From the NCBI RefSeq assembly GCF_005938225.1, contig NZ_VCPC01000004.1, positions 248,001 through 312,000 on the forward strand: 64,000 nt of DNA, given 5' to 3'. Source of the DNA: Arenibacterium halophilum. Lineage in GTDB: Bacteria; Pseudomonadota; Alphaproteobacteria; Rhodobacterales; Rhodobacteraceae. The notes below the pieces were generated by a model. It did not search any database, was not told the origin of the DNA, and was given only the letters and a program-made list of their open reading frames with translations. How positions within the stretch are numbered: the first letter of the stretch is position 1; each line of letters starts with the position of its first letter. The translations under genes and the position numbers were made by a program. Positions 44,391-55,371 of the stretch are shown here, piece by piece.

Positions 44391-45107
44391 TTAGGCGGAC
44401 TTGCGCGCAACCATGCGATCGTAGGCAGGAAGCGCCGCGTCGCAAAGTTCGGCCAGCGCACCCGATAGCTGGGGCAGCGGGCCTTCGGGCCCGGCAAACC
44501 CGGTTGATCCATGCACCGCGCCATACCAATGCGAGGCCCAGACACCATCGCTTGGGTGGCCGCCCTTGGACCAGTGCAGCATCGCGGGATCCCAATCCAG
44601 CCCAAGATCGTCGCACAACTGGCGCAGCGCAGGTTCAGGCGCCGCACGAATATCGTGGCTGTCGATCACGACGGGCGTTTGCCCCATCTTGCGAACATGA
44701 TCGAACAGCCGCACCTGCTGAGTGAAGCCGATATCGTCGAGCGTAGGACTTTCACGCTTGGCGGCATAACTGGCGATCACGCGCGCCGGGTGACGCAGCA
44801 GGAACACGTTCTTGACCTGCGACAGCCAATCCAGCGGAACGCTTTCGATCATATGCTGGGTCATATGCTTTTGATAGAAATGCAGACTTTCGTCTGGATT
44901 AGAGCCTGTTAGCGCGTCAATCACCACCTGCGCCTCGGTCGGCTGCGAGGCGATGATATCGTCCCGCATCGGGTGGGTGATCCCGGTGCGGTGCAGGTAC
45001 ATCGCATAAAATGGTTCGTCGACAACTGCGAAATCGCGGCGACTGGCGAAGGAATACATCATCGCCGTGCTCAGGTTGCGCGGGCCCGACCACATGGCGA
45101 TTTTCAT
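44391..45107 (-). CDS. Sulfotransferase-like P-loop protein
   Basis: The 238-residue protein has a PAPS-binding-like N-terminal loop IAMWSGPRNLSTAMMYSFAS and a FLLRHPARVIASYA segment similar to the 3'-phosphate motif of sulfotransferases, so it belongs to the sulfotransferase/HAD-unrelated P-loop group. Its substrate is unknown. It overlaps the aminotransferase gene by 4 bp (ATGA). I recall plant proteins in which such a domain is fused to an aminotransferase domain, which supports a joint function. Confidence 0.75.
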   Translation of the reverse strand: MKIAMWSGPRNLSTAMMYSFASRRDFAVVDEPFYAMYLHRTGITHPMRDDIIASQPTEAQVVIDALTGSNPDESLHFYQKHMTQHMIESVPLDWLSQVKNVFLLRHPARVIASYAAKRESPTLDDIGFTQQVRLFDHVRKMGQTPVVIDSHDIRAAPEPALRQLCDDLGLDWDPAMLHWSKGGHPSDGVWASHWYGAVHGSTGFAGPEGPLPQLSGALAELCDAALPAYDRMVARKSA

Positions 45108-46015
45108 TGGACCGCCTCGCGCGCCACCAGCTCTTTGTACAGATTGCGCAGCCGCAGCGTAACTGGCCCGGCCTTGCCATCGCCAATCTGCCGCCCGTCG
45201 ATCTGGCTGACCGGGGTTTGCGCGCCGAATGTTCCCGTCAGGAAACACTCATCCGCGTCATAGGTGTCAACAAGGCTGAAATTGCGCTCGAACACAGGGA
45301 TATTGTTGGCGCGGCACAGGTCAATCACCTTTTGCCGGGTGATGCCATTCATGCAGTAATCGCCGGTGCTGGTCCAAACTTCGCCTTTGCGGACGATAAA
45401 GAAGTTGCAGGCGTTGGTGGTATTCACGAACCCGTTCACATCCAGCATCAGCGCCTCATCCGCACCCGCCTTTTCGGCCGCGATACAGGCCAGGATGCAA
45501 TTCAGCTTGGAATGCGAATTCAGCTTTGGGTCCTGCGTCATCGGCAAGCCACGCATATGCGGCACCGTCGCCAGACGGATCGGGCGCGGCAGCTTGGGGC
45601 GCGAATGTTCCATGATAATGGTGAACGTCGGGCCCGAGCGTGACAGGCCGGGATGCTGGAACGGCCGTGCCTTCACCCCGCGCGTCACCATCATGCGTGC
45701 ATGGGCATCGGTGGTGAACCCATTGGCTTTTTGCGTCTCTAACAGAGCGCCAATCACACCTTCCCGCGTCAGGCCCATGTTCAGGTCGATCGCCTTCATC
45801 GCCTGAAACAGCCGGTCCATATGGTCGTCCAGAAACGCCCATGTCCCGTCATACAGGCGCAGCCCCTCCCACACGCCGTCGCCCAGCATGAAGCCGCTGT
45901 CATACACGCTGACCACAGCCTGATCCTTGGCCACGATTTTCCCGTTCAGATAGATCAGGATATTTTCGTTGCGCGCGTCATCCTCGGATTGATGGGTGCT
46001 CATCTTGTCGGGCAT
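45104..46015 (-). CDS. Class IV aminotransferase (branched-chain aminotransferase-like)
   Basis: A PLP fold type IV enzyme of 303 residues. The Schiff-base Lys appears to be Lys170 (NSHSKLNCI), and the SGFMLGDGVWEGLRLYDG and TGTFGAQTPVSQIDGR segments fit the family. At the place where most members have Glu contacting the PLP ring nitrogen (VxEGxxxN), the sequence reads FVNTTNACNFF, apparently Thr. This suggests an atypical activity, so I do not assign ilvE. The first ATG at 46015 follows AGGGAA by 7 nt; a second in-frame ATG at 46003 is possible. Confidence 0.8.
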   Translation of the reverse strand: MPDKMSTHQSEDDARNENILIYLNGKIVAKDQAVVSVYDSGFMLGDGVWEGLRLYDGTWAFLDDHMDRLFQAMKAIDLNMGLTREGVIGALLETQKANGFTTDAHARMMVTRGVKARPFQHPGLSRSGPTFTIIMEHSRPKLPRPIRLATVPHMRGLPMTQDPKLNSHSKLNCILACIAAEKAGADEALMLDVNGFVNTTNACNFFIVRKGEVWTSTGDYCMNGITRQKVIDLCRANNIPVFERNFSLVDTYDADECFLTGTFGAQTPVSQIDGRQIGDGKAGPVTLRLRNLYKELVAREAVQ

Positions 46016-46042
46016 GGGGGTTCCCTGCGTTGGTGCGATTTA

Positions 46043-48298
46043 TCAGCCGATCTCACACGAGGCCAGAACTGCCATGTTCAGAATGTCATTCGCCGTCGAC
46101 ACGGTGGAACAAATCTGGATCGGCTTGTCGACGCCCGTCAGGATCGGGCCAATCACCGTGGCGCCCGCCATTTCCTGCATCAGCTTGACCGAAATGCTGG
46201 CCGAATGGCGTGCCGGCACGATCAGGATGTTCGCCGGACCGGTCAGACGCGAAAACGGATAGGCCGCCTGCGCCTTGACGTTCAGCGCGACATCCACAGT
46301 CATTTCGCCTTCGAATTCGAAATCCGCGCCCCGTTTTTCCAGAACGCGCGGGGCCTGGTGCATCTTTTCAGCGCGCTCCGACACCGGATAACCGAAGGTC
46401 GAAAAGCTGAGAAAGGCGACACGCGGTTCCAGCCCCATGTGCCTCGCGACATTGGCGCCATGTTCGGCGATATTTGCGAGGTCTTCGGCATCAGGCCATT
46501 CGTGTACCAGCGTGTCGCCAATCAGCACGATCCGCCCCTTGTACAGAACCGCCGTGATCCCCGCCGCGCCATGCTGGGCATCGGCGTCGAAGACATGGTT
46601 GATCCGGTCCAGCACATGCGCCGATTTGCGCGTGGCCCCGGTGACAAGCCCGTCGCCATGCCCATGCGCCAGCATCAGAGCCGAAAACACATGCCGATCC
46701 CGCGCGGCCAGCCGGTGAACATCCTGCGCATCGAACCCGCGCCTGTTCAGCCGGTTGTACAGGAAATCCTTATATGTTTGCAGATGCTGGGTGTTGGCGG
46801 CGTTCACCACCTCGAGCTCGCGCGCGGCATCGCCCATCCCGGCGGCGTCCAGTTTTGCGCGCACGTCTTCTGTACGGCCAACCACCAGCGCTTTGCCCAT
46901 GCCCGAGCGTTGGTACATCACCGCCGCGCGCAGCACGCGAGGGTCATCGCCCTCTGCAAAGATCATCCGCGCCTGGCTTGCCCGCGCCCGGGCATTCATG
47001 CCACGCAGAATGTTCGCCGTCGGATCCATCCGGCTTTTCAGGCTCTGTTCATAGGCATCCATGTCGATAATCGGTCGACGCGCCGCGCCGGTGTCCATAC
47101 CCGCGCGCGCCACCGCAGGCGGGATCCGGTGGATCAGACGCGGGTCGAACGGTGTGGGGATGATGTAGTCACGGCCAAAGCTGAGGTTCTTGCCATAGGC
47201 AAGCGCCACCTCGTCCGGCACGTCTTCTCGCGCCAGTTGCGCCAACGCATGGGCGCAGGCGATCTTCATTTCATCGTTGATGGCGCGGGCGTGGATATCC
47301 AGCGCGCCCCGGAACAGGTAGGGAAAGCCTAGAACGTTGTTCACCTGGTTCGGATAATCGCTGCGCCCGGTGGCAACGATGGCATCGGCGCGCACCTCAT
47401 GCGCCTCTTCAGGCGTAATTTCCGGATCGGGATTCGCCATGGCGAAGATCACCGGGTTATCCGCCATGCTGATAACCATCTCTTGCGTCACAGCACCCTT
47501 GGCCGACACGCCAAGGAACACATCGGCCCCTTTCATCGCCTCTTCCAGCGTGCGCAGCTCTGTCGCAATGGCATGGGCCGATTTCCACTGGTTCATGCCC
47601 TCGGCGCGACCCTGGTAGATCACACCCTTGGTGTCGCACATGATACAGTTGTCATGCCGCGCGCCCATCGCCTTGAGCAGTTCAAGGCAGGCAATCCCCG
47701 CCGCGCCCGCGCCGTTCAGAACGATCTTCACATCTTCGATCTTCTTGCCCGAGATGTGCAACGCGTTGATCAACCCCGCCGCACAGATCACCGCGGTGCC
47801 GTGCTGGTCGTCATGGAAGACGGGAATGTCCATCTCTTCCTTCAGGCGCTGTTCGATGATGAAACATTCGGGCGCCTTGATGTCTTCCAGGTTGATCCCG
47901 CCAAACGTCGGCCCCATCAGACGCACGGCCTGGCAGAAGGCGTCCGGGTCTTCCGTGTCGAGTTCAATATCGATGCTGTTTACATCGGCAAACCGCTTGA
48001 ACAGAACCGACTTGCCCTCCATCACCGGCTTCGAGCCAAGCGCGCCCAGATTGCCAAGCCCCAACACAGCGGTACCGTTGGAAATAACGGCCACAAGGTT
48101 GCCCTTGTTGGTATAGTCATAAGCCAGCTCAGGATTCTCGGCGATTTCCTCGCAAGGCACCGCAACCCCCGGCGAATAGGCAAGGCTCAGGTCGCGTTGC
48201 GTATTCATCGGTACAGTCGCACGTACCTCGAACTTGCCGGGCGACGGTTCCAAATGGAACGCCAATGCCTCTTCGCGCGTAATCTTGACCTTGCTCAT
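46043..48298 (-). CDS. maeB: NADP-dependent malic enzyme with phosphotransacetylase-like domain
   Basis: Decarboxylates malate to pyruvate, yielding NADPH. The 751-residue protein has the malic-enzyme domain (residues about 1-430: [58 protein letters not shown]) and a C-terminal phosphate-acetyl/butyryltransferase-like domain (about 430-751), usually catalytically dead and regulatory in this family. GGAGG lies 9 nt before the ATG at 48298. It is divergent from mutS with 146 bp between starts. Confidence 0.94.
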   Translation of the reverse strand: MSKVKITREEALAFHLEPSPGKFEVRATVPMNTQRDLSLAYSPGVAVPCEEIAENPELAYDYTNKGNLVAVISNGTAVLGLGNLGALGSKPVMEGKSVLFKRFADVNSIDIELDTEDPDAFCQAVRLMGPTFGGINLEDIKAPECFIIEQRLKEEMDIPVFHDDQHGTAVICAAGLINALHISGKKIEDVKIVLNGAGAAGIACLELLKAMGARHDNCIMCDTKGVIYQGRAEGMNQWKSAHAIATELRTLEEAMKGADVFLGVSAKGAVTQEMVISMADNPVIFAMANPDPEITPEEAHEVRADAIVATGRSDYPNQVNNVLGFPYLFRGALDIHARAINDEMKIACAHALAQLAREDVPDEVALAYGKNLSFGRDYIIPTPFDPRLIHRIPPAVARAGMDTGAARRPIIDMDAYEQSLKSRMDPTANILRGMNARARASQARMIFAEGDDPRVLRAAVMYQRSGMGKALVVGRTEDVRAKLDAAGMGDAARELEVVNAANTQHLQTYKDFLYNRLNRRGFDAQDVHRLAARDRHVFSALMLAHGHGDGLVTGATRKSAHVLDRINHVFDADAQHGAAGITAVLYKGRIVLIGDTLVHEWPDAEDLANIAEHGANVARHMGLEPRVAFLSFSTFGYPVSERAEKMHQAPRVLEKRGADFEFEGEMTVDVALNVKAQAAYPFSRLTGPANILIVPARHSASISVKLMQEMAGATVIGPILTGVDKPIQICSTVSTANDILNMAVLASCEIG

Positions 48299-48444
48299 GT
48301 TCTGTTTCCTCCGGGTGGGCAAAGCGGGTCATATCGCAAGCCGCCCAGCGCCACAACGGATATGGCGCGCCCGCCGCTTTCGCCTTTCGCCCCGGCGGGT
48401 GGATTTGTAAGGTCGCGCGCAGCACTGCAACCCCGGGGGGCTTC

Positions 48445-51081
48445 GTGACAAACGTGACGCCGATGATGGCGCAATATCTTGAGATCAAGGCAGCCCATGC
48501 CGACGCGCTGCTGTTCTATCGCATGGGCGATTTCTACGAGATGTTCTTTGACGATGCCGTCGCCGCCGCGCAGGCGCTGGACATCGCGCTGACGAAACGC
48601 GGCAAGCATGATGGCGACGATATTCCCATGTGCGGCGTTCCCGTCCACGCGGCCGAAGGCTATCTGCTGACGCTGATCCGCAAGGGCTTTCGCGTCGCGG
48701 TCTGCGAACAGCTGGAAAGCCCGGCCGAGGCCAAGAAGCGCGGGTCGAAATCCGTGGTCAAACGCGATGTTGTGCGCCTTGTCACCCCCGGAACGCTGAC
48801 CGAGGACGCACTGCTGGAGGCGCGCCGCCACAACTTTCTGGCCGCTTTTGCCAATGTCAGAGACACATTTGCCCTCGCCTGGACCGATATTTCCACCGGC
48901 GCCTTCCATGTCGTCGCCCTGCCCGCCGTGCGGCTTGGCCCTGAACTTGCCCGGCTTGCGCCTTCAGAGTTGGTTGTCGCAGATACGCCCGAAGCACCGT
49001 ATGAACTGGCCGAAGATCTGGGCATCGCGCTAACGCCCATCGGCCGGTCGAGTTTTGACAGCACAGGCGCGGAAAAGCGGCTCTGCGCGCTGTTCCAGGT
49101 CGCGACACTGGAGTCATTTGGAAGTTTCGACCGCGCCGAGGTCTCGGCCTTGGGCGCCTTGGTCGAGTACCTCGACATGACGCAAAAGGGCAAGCTGCCG
49201 CTGCTGCAACCACCCCGGAAAGAAGCACAGAACCGTGTTGTCCAGATCGACGCCGCAACCCGGCGCAACCTGGAACTGACCCGATCGCTTTCGGGCACGC
49301 GCGATGGGTCGCTGTTGTCGGTGATCGACCGCACGGTAACCCCGGGCGGCGCCCGGATGCTGGATCAACGTCTTTCCAGCCCCACCCGCGATCTGGAGAC
49401 GGTGCAATCCCGCCTCGCCGCACTGGATTTTGCCCGCGACAACGCGCGAATAGCGGCAGACCTGCGCGAGGCGCTACGCAAAGCCCCCGATCTGGATCGC
49501 GCCCTGTCGCGCCTCGCGCTGGATCGCGGTGGCCCGCGCGACCTTGCGGCCATTCGTGCGGCACTCACTCAGGCGGATCATCTGAACACGCGACTGTCGA
49601 GCCTTGCCCCGCCCGAACTGTTGGCCAGCGCCGCCGCCGATCTTACCGGCTTCGAAGATCTGTTGGCCCTGCTTGATGCCGCCCTAGTCGCCGACCCGCC
49701 GCTGATGGTGCGCGATGGTGGGTTCATAGCACGCGGATTCGACCCTGAATTGGACGAAACCACCGATCTGCGCGATCAGGGCCGCGGCGTGATTGCCCAG
49801 ATGCAAAGCCGCTATGCCGAGCAAACCGGGATCTCCTCGCTCAAGATAAAGCACAACAACGTGCTGGGTTATTTTATCGAAACCACAGCGACTCACGCGC
49901 CGAAGATGTTGTCTGCGCCGCTGTCGGAAACCTATATACACCGCCAGACCACTGCCAATCAGGTGCGCTTCACCACCGTGGAACTGAGCGAGCTGGAAAC
50001 CAAGATCCTGAATGCCGGAAACCGCGCGCTGGAACTGGAAAAGCGGCTCTACGAAAGGCTACGGTCTGAAATCCTTGGCCACGCCCCACGCATTCACACC
50101 GCCGCCCGTGCCCTGGCAGAAATTGATCTGGCGACCGCGCTCGCCGATCTGTCGATCTCGGAAAACTGGTGCCGCCCCATAGTCGATACCTCGCGCAGCT
50201 TCGAGATCACCGGCGGGCGTCATCCGGTGGTCGAACGCGCGCTGAAACGCGATGGCGGCACGGGCTTTGTCGCCAACGATTGCACCCTGAATGCCAGTGA
50301 CGGTGCCGCGATCTGGCTGCTGACCGGGCCGAACATGGCAGGTAAATCCACCTTCCTGCGGCAGAACGCGCTGATCGCCGTGCTCGCCCAGATCGGCAGC
50401 TACGTCCCCGCCGATCACGCCCATATCGGCATGATCAGCCAACTGTTCAGCCGTGTCGGCGCTTCGGATGACTTGGCGCGTGGCCGCTCCACCTTCATGG
50501 TGGAAATGGTCGAAACCGCCGCGATTTTGAACCAGGCCGACGACCGCGCGCTGGTGATCCTCGATGAAATCGGCCGCGGCACAGCCACCTACGATGGCCT
50601 CTCTATCGCCTGGGCCACGCTGGAACATCTGAATGAAACCAACCGTACCCGCGCGCTCTTCGCCACCCACTACCACGAACTCACAACCCTCGCGACCAAG
50701 CTGGACGGGGTCGAAAACGCCACCGTCGCCGTCAAGGAATGGCAAGGTGAAGTGATTTTCCTGCATGAAGTGCGCAAAGGCGCGGCCGACCGGTCCTACG
50801 GGGTTCAAGTGGCGCAACTTGCCGGCCTGCCTGACAGCGTCGTGGCCCGCGCCCGTGTTGTTCTTGAGGCGCTCGAAAAAGGTGAACGTGAAGGCGGCAA
50901 CCGACAAAAAGCGCTGATCGACGATCTGCCGCTCTTTGCCGCCGCGCCGCCGCCACCTCCACCGGTCGTCACCGCAAAATCCCCGGTGGATGACTTGCTT
51001 GCCACCATCCACCCGGACGAGCTCAGCCCGCGCGACGCGCTCGACCTGCTTTACAAATTGAAAGAGGCGTCCACCACGTGA
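48445..51081 (+). CDS. mutS: DNA mismatch repair protein MutS
   Basis: Recognises mismatches and small loops to start repair. The 878-residue protein begins with [20 protein letters not shown] followed by [10 protein letters not shown] (mismatch-binding Phe-Tyr-Glu region), with the ATPase Walker [16 protein letters not shown], Walker [16 protein letters not shown] and a C-terminal dimerisation helix. The start is a GTG preceded by GGGGGG. It converges on grpE over a 66-bp gap. Confidence 0.97.
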   Translation: MTNVTPMMAQYLEIKAAHADALLFYRMGDFYEMFFDDAVAAAQALDIALTKRGKHDGDDIPMCGVPVHAAEGYLLTLIRKGFRVAVCEQLESPAEAKKRGSKSVVKRDVVRLVTPGTLTEDALLEARRHNFLAAFANVRDTFALAWTDISTGAFHVVALPAVRLGPELARLAPSELVVADTPEAPYELAEDLGIALTPIGRSSFDSTGAEKRLCALFQVATLESFGSFDRAEVSALGALVEYLDMTQKGKLPLLQPPRKEAQNRVVQIDAATRRNLELTRSLSGTRDGSLLSVIDRTVTPGGARMLDQRLSSPTRDLETVQSRLAALDFARDNARIAADLREALRKAPDLDRALSRLALDRGGPRDLAAIRAALTQADHLNTRLSSLAPPELLASAAADLTGFEDLLALLDAALVADPPLMVRDGGFIARGFDPELDETTDLRDQGRGVIAQMQSRYAEQTGISSLKIKHNNVLGYFIETTATHAPKMLSAPLSETYIHRQTTANQVRFTTVELSELETKILNAGNRALELEKRLYERLRSEILGHAPRIHTAARALAEIDLATALADLSISENWCRPIVDTSRSFEITGGRHPVVERALKRDGGTGFVANDCTLNASDGAAIWLLTGPNMAGKSTFLRQNALIAVLAQIGSYVPADHAHIGMISQLFSRVGASDDLARGRSTFMVEMVETAAILNQADDRALVILDEIGRGTATYDGLSIAWATLEHLNETNRTRALFATHYHELTTLATKLDGVENATVAVKEWQGEVIFLHEVRKGAADRSYGVQVAQLAGLPDSVVARARVVLEALEKGEREGGNRQKALIDDLPLFAAAPPPPPPVVTAKSPVDDLLATIHPDELSPRDALDLLYKLKEASTT

Positions 51082-51123
51082 ACGCCCCTGCTTCATTATT
51101 CCAAAAATACTCGCGCCGCAGGC

Positions 51124-51143
51124 ACGCGCCCACAAGGGCGCGT
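51124..51143. terminator. Hairpin between convergent mutS and grpE
   Basis: An 8-bp GC-rich stem (51124-51131 with 51136-51143) with a 4-nt loop. On the minus strand a TATTTTT run follows about 20 nt beyond it, making termination of grpE plausible but not ideal. Confidence 0.5.
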
Positions 51144-51147
51144 TCGA

Positions 51148-51711
51148 CTAGGACGCTGGCATCGACGACACACCCACCTGCGCCGGACGCAGCAGACGGT
51201 CGTGTAGCATGAACCCGTCGGCAGCGACCTGAATGATGTCACCCGCCTTGGTGCCAGGCACCGGGGCTTCGAACATGGCCTGGTGCAATTGCGGATCGAA
51301 CCGGTCGCCCACTTGCGGTGCAATGATCTGAATGCCGTGCTTGGCAAACACGTTTTGCAACTCGCGCATCGTCAGCTCGACACCTTCGATCAGCGCGGCA
51401 GAAACCTCTCGCTGCTCTTCAGTCGCCGACTCGACCGCGCGCTTCATGTTGTCGAACACAGGCAGCATGTCGCGAGCCAGTTTTGACCCGCCATAGTTCT
51501 CGGCTTCGCGACGGTCCTTGTCAGACCGTTTGCGTGCGTTCTCGGCGTCGGCCAAGGCGCGCATGAAGCGGTCTTTCAGCTCGTCCCGCTCGGCGCGCAG
51601 CGCGTCCAGCTCGGCGTCGGTGCCGCTGATCTCGCTCATCTCGTCGGCGTATTCCTCGGCCTCGGCGTTCGCCAGATCGTCAAGGAAATCGTTGTTCTTT
51701 GGCTCTGCCAT
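51148..51711 (-). CDS. grpE: Nucleotide exchange factor GrpE
   Basis: Releases ADP from DnaK (encoded at 5291). The 187-residue protein has a long coiled-coil N-terminus (LDALRAERDELKDRFMRALA), then the family signature YGGSKLARDMLPVFDNMKRA and FDPQLHQAMFE with the C-terminal beta domain (LHDRLLRPAQVGVS). It starts 9 bp after hrcA in the same operon. Confidence 0.95.
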   Translation of the reverse strand: MAEPKNNDFLDDLANAEAEEYADEMSEISGTDAELDALRAERDELKDRFMRALADAENARKRSDKDRREAENYGGSKLARDMLPVFDNMKRAVESATEEQREVSAALIEGVELTMRELQNVFAKHGIQIIAPQVGDRFDPQLHQAMFEAPVPGTKAGDIIQVAADGFMLHDRLLRPAQVGVSSMPAS

Positions 51712-51720
51712 CCTTCACCT

Positions 51721-52794
51721 CTAACTCCGGTCCGACACCAGTCGGCCCAGCACCTGGGCCGTATAATCCACGATGGGAACGATACGGCCGTAATTCAGAC
51801 GGGTCGGGCCAATCACGCCCACCGCGCCAATGATCTTTCGGTCTGCGTTCATATAAGGAGAGACAACCAGAGAGGAACCCGAAAGTGAGAAAAGTTTGTT
51901 CTCGGAGCCAATAAAAATACGCACACCGTCGCCGTCTTCGGCCAATTGCAGGAACTCGGCAATATCGCGCTTGCGCTCCAGATCATTGAACAGCGTACGA
52001 ATCCGCTCCAGTTCGACTTCGGGGTCGCCGCCGCTGAGCAGATTCGCCCGGCCTCGGACGATCAGCCGGGCCGTTTCGCCATCTTCCGCGCCGCTTTCCC
52101 ACGCGGCCAACCCGCTGTCGACCATCGCTTGCGCCAGGCTGTCGATCTCTTGCTTGCGGCGCGCGATCTCGGTTTTCATCAGGTCACGGACATCGCTTAG
52201 GGTACGCCCGTCAATCAGCGCGTTCAGAAAATTCGCCGCCTCGCGCATCGAACTGGGCGTTTGCCCGGGCGGTGGCGTAAACAGGCGGTTTTCAACATGG
52301 CCATCGGCGAACACCAACACCACCAGCGATTTTGTCTGGTTCAAAGACACAAACTCGATATGGCGGATCGCGGCCTCGTGCTTGGGTGTCAGCACAAGCG
52401 AGGCCCCTTGTGTTACCCCCGACAGCACCGCCCCAACCCGATCCAGCGCGCTTTCCACACCGCTTGCCGAATTGTTGGTCAGGCTAGAGTCGATCTGTAA
52501 CCGATCCGCTTCGTCCAGATCGCCGACTTCCAGCAGCCCGTCAACGAACATCCGCAGCCCCATCTGCGTCGGAATCCGTCCGGCGCTGACATGTGGGCTG
52601 TCGAGCAGGCCGAGGTATTCAAGGTCCTGCATCACGTTGCGAATGGTGGCCGCGCTGACCTTTTCGTTCAGGCTGCGCGTCAAGGTTCGGCTGCCCACTG
52701 GGTCACCGGTCGCAAGATAGGATTCCACTACCCGGCGAAACACCTCGCGCGAGCGGTCGTTCATCTCGTTCAGCAGTCGGGTCGCGTCGTTCAT
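51721..52794 (-). CDS. hrcA: Heat-inducible transcription repressor HrcA
   Basis: Represses groE-type heat-shock genes through the CIRCE element. The 357-residue protein has the N-terminal winged helix ([39 protein letters not shown]) and the HrcA effector core. Three ATG codons run together at 52794, 52797 and 52800; I choose 52794 because AGAGG lies 6 nt upstream. No CIRCE copy occurs in the window. Followed by grpE after 9 bp. Confidence 0.92.
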   Translation of the reverse strand: MNDATRLLNEMNDRSREVFRRVVESYLATGDPVGSRTLTRSLNEKVSAATIRNVMQDLEYLGLLDSPHVSAGRIPTQMGLRMFVDGLLEVGDLDEADRLQIDSSLTNNSASGVESALDRVGAVLSGVTQGASLVLTPKHEAAIRHIEFVSLNQTKSLVVLVFADGHVENRLFTPPPGQTPSSMREAANFLNALIDGRTLSDVRDLMKTEIARRKQEIDSLAQAMVDSGLAAWESGAEDGETARLIVRGRANLLSGGDPEVELERIRTLFNDLERKRDIAEFLQLAEDGDGVRIFIGSENKLFSLSGSSLVVSPYMNADRKIIGAVGVIGPTRLNYGRIVPIVDYTAQVLGRLVSDRS

Positions 52795-52815
52795 CATCAT
52801 CCTCTGGCCCATCGT

Positions 52816-52844
52816 AATAAAGGCACTTGCGCAGCCAAGGTCAA
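52816..52844 (-). promoter_or_regulatory. Probable sigma-70 promoter of hrcA-grpE
   Basis: On the minus strand TTGACC (52839-52844) and TTTATT (52816-52821) are separated by 17 nt. The expected start is only a few bases before the hrcA coding region, giving a very short leader. Confidence 0.5.
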
Positions 52845-52905
52845 TCGGGCTTGCATCCCCGGTCATGGCAACGTTATCCCCATGTCAGCCAGAAAAGGAT
52901 GCCCC

Positions 52906-53619
52906 ATGCGACCCTCAGGACGACAGCTTGACCAGATGCGCCCGATCACGATCGAAACCGGGTTTACCCGCCATGCGGAAGGGTCGTGCCTGATCAAGGC
53001 GGGCGACACGCATGTACTGTGCACCGCCACCATCGAAGATCGCGTGCCGCCGTTCATCAAGGGCACCGGGTTGGGGTGGGTCACCGCCGAATACGGCATG
53101 TTGCCCCGCGCCACCAACACCCGGATGCGCCGCGAGGCGGCCTCGGGCAAGCAAGGCGGCCGGACCGTTGAAATCCAGCGCCTGATCGGTCGCGCCCTTC
53201 GTGCGGGTGTGGATCGCGTCGCGCTTGGCGAACGCCAGATCACCGTGGACTGCGATGTGTTGCAGGCCGATGGCGGCACTCGCTGCGCCTCGATCACAGG
53301 CGGCTGGGTCGCCCTGCGTCTTGCCGTGAACAAGCTTTTGAAAGCGGGCGATATCACCTCGGATCCGCTGGTCGATCCGGTCGCCGCTGTCAGCTGTGGC
53401 ATCTACGCTGGCCAGCCCGTGCTGGATCTGGACTATCCCGAAGACAGCGAAGCCGGCGTTGACGGCAATTTCATCATGACCGGATCCGGCAAGTTGATCG
53501 AAGTGCAGATGAGCGCCGAAGGCTCTGTTTTCACCCGCGATCAGATGAACACCCTGCTCGATCTGGCTGTGAAAGGCACGGGCGAGTTGGTCGCCGCGCA
53601 ACAGGCTGCCTGCGCATGA
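52906..53619 (+). CDS. rph: Ribonuclease PH
   Basis: Phosphorolytic 3'-5' exonuclease that trims tRNA precursors. The 237-residue protein has [52 protein letters not shown] and the phosphate-binding [19 protein letters not shown], ending with [17 protein letters not shown] lies 7 nt before ATG 52906. It overlaps rdgB by 4 bp and is divergent from hrcA. Confidence 0.96.
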   Translation: MRPSGRQLDQMRPITIETGFTRHAEGSCLIKAGDTHVLCTATIEDRVPPFIKGTGLGWVTAEYGMLPRATNTRMRREAASGKQGGRTVEIQRLIGRALRAGVDRVALGERQITVDCDVLQADGGTRCASITGGWVALRLAVNKLLKAGDITSDPLVDPVAAVSCGIYAGQPVLDLDYPEDSEAGVDGNFIMTGSGKLIEVQMSAEGSVFTRDQMNTLLDLAVKGTGELVAAQQAACA

Positions 53620-54227
53620 CCCGCAAGTTCGACGGCAAGACAATCCTGATTGCCACGCATAACGCGGGAAAACTGGAAGAAATGCGCGCGCTGTTTGCGC
53701 CGCTTGGCGTCACTGTCGTCGGCGCCGCCGAGAAAAACCTGCCCGAACCGATCGAGACTGAGGATAACTTCGTCGGAAACGCCCGGATCAAGGCTCACGC
53801 CGCCAGCCAGGCAACTGGTCTGCCCGCACTGTCGGACGATTCCGGGATCGAGGTTGATGCGCTTGGCGGGGCACCCGGCGTTTATACCGCCGATTGGGCC
53901 GAAACCCCGAACGGGCGCGATTTCGTGATGGCGATGGAACGCACCCACGCCGAGCTTGAGGCCAAGAACGCCGCGCATCCGCGGACGGCACGGTTCTGCT
54001 GCACCCTGGTTCTGGCCTGGCCCGACGGGCACGACGAAGTGTTCGAAGGTGTGGTGAACGGCCAGGTCGTCTGGCCGATGCGGGGTGAATTGGGCCACGG
54101 GTACGATCCGATCTTCATGCCCGATGGGCACGACATCACCTTTGGCGAGATGGACGCTGACACCAAGAACGGGATGAGCCACCGCGCGAATGCCCTGCGC
54201 AAGCTGGTTGACGCCTGCCTTGCATGA
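53616..54227 (+). CDS. rdgB: Non-canonical purine NTP pyrophosphatase (Ham1/RdgB)
   Basis: Removes ITP, dITP and XTP from the nucleotide pool. The 203-residue protein has [53 protein letters not shown] and [19 protein letters not shown], all family signatures. It is coupled to rph by ATGA and overlaps the hemW reading frame. Confidence 0.95.
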   Translation: MTRKFDGKTILIATHNAGKLEEMRALFAPLGVTVVGAAEKNLPEPIETEDNFVGNARIKAHAASQATGLPALSDDSGIEVDALGGAPGVYTADWAETPNGRDFVMAMERTHAELEAKNAAHPRTARFCCTLVLAWPDGHDEVFEGVVNGQVVWPMRGELGHGYDPIFMPDGHDITFGEMDADTKNGMSHRANALRKLVDACLA

Positions 54228-55365
54228 TGATTGGCGCCAGAACGGTTTTGGCCTGTATGTCCACTGGCCGTTCTGTGCCGCGAAATGCCCCTATTGCGAT
54301 TTCAACAGTCATGTCGCGCGAACAATTGACCACAACCAATGGTTGAATTCCTATCGGGATGAGATCAATCGGGTCTCCGCGCTCACCGGTCCCCGCGTCC
54401 TGAATTCAATCTTTTTCGGCGGCGGTACACCCAGCCTTATGCAACCCGAAACCGTCGCTGCAGTGATCGACGCCGCCCGCGACGGCTGGCATTTTGCCAA
54501 TGACATCGAAATTACGCTAGAAGCGAACCCTGGATCCGTCGAAGCAGGCCGGTTCGCGGCCTACCGTGATGCGGGTGTAAACAGGGTCTCCATGGGCATT
54601 CAGGCTCTGAATGATCGCGATCTGCGTGCCTTGGGCCGGATCCATTCCGTTGACGAGGCCCGCGCCGCGTTTGACATCGCCCGACACTGTTTTGATCGGG
54701 TCAGCTTTGATTTAATCTATGCCCGTCAAGGTCAAACATTGGCTGACTGGAAGGCCGAGCTGACCGAGGCGCTCTCGATGTCGATAGACCATCTCTCACT
54801 GTATCAACTGACAATCGAAGACGGCACCGCATTCGGTGACAGGTACCGTGCCGGCAAACTGCGCGATCTGCCGACCGAGGATACCTCGGCCGATATGTAT
54901 GACCTTACGCAAGAGATTTGCGAAGCCGCCGGGATGCCGCGTTACGAGGTGTCAAACCACGCCCGCCCCGGATCGGAGTCGCGGCACAATCTGATTTACT
55001 GGCGCTATGGCGATTACGCCGGTGTCGGGCCCGGTGCCCACGGGCGCCTGACGCTAAACGGCCAAAGATATGCGACAGAATCCGTAAGTAACCCCAACAT
55101 GTGGTTGAAGGAACCAGATACGCGGGAAACGTTGTCGCAGCTGACTGTGGAAGAACAGGCCGAGGAAATGCTTCTGATGGGTTTGCGGATTGCCGAGGGT
55201 ATTCCTGCCGATCGGTTTATCCAAATCTGCGGAAAACCACTAAGCGCTTCGGGCCTTGCGCAGCTGGAAGACCTTGGCCTGATCCGGCAGTCTGACCGCC
55301 GGATCAGGGTCACGGACCAGGGCTTTCCGTTATTGAATCAAGTCATCGCAAAACTACTGGACTAG
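54190..55365 (+). CDS. hemW: Radical SAM heme chaperone HemW
   Basis: An oxygen-independent coproporphyrinogen-oxidase-like protein that delivers heme to acceptors. The radical SAM motif is visible as HWPFCAAKCPYCDFNSH (CxxxCxxC), with GGGTPSLM and the HemW-type lack of the fourth Cys used by HemN. Length is 391 residues from ATG 54190, which overlaps rdgB by 38 bp; a TTG at 54220 would begin ten residues later with an 8-bp overlap and fits homologue N-termini equally well. Confidence 0.9.
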   Translation: MPCASWLTPALHDDWRQNGFGLYVHWPFCAAKCPYCDFNSHVARTIDHNQWLNSYRDEINRVSALTGPRVLNSIFFGGGTPSLMQPETVAAVIDAARDGWHFANDIEITLEANPGSVEAGRFAAYRDAGVNRVSMGIQALNDRDLRALGRIHSVDEARAAFDIARHCFDRVSFDLIYARQGQTLADWKAELTEALSMSIDHLSLYQLTIEDGTAFGDRYRAGKLRDLPTEDTSADMYDLTQEICEAAGMPRYEVSNHARPGSESRHNLIYWRYGDYAGVGPGAHGRLTLNGQRYATESVSNPNMWLKEPDTRETLSQLTVEEQAEEMLLMGLRIAEGIPADRFIQICGKPLSASGLAQLEDLGLIRQSDRRIRVTDQGFPLLNQVIAKLLD

Positions 55366-55371
55366 GTTCGC

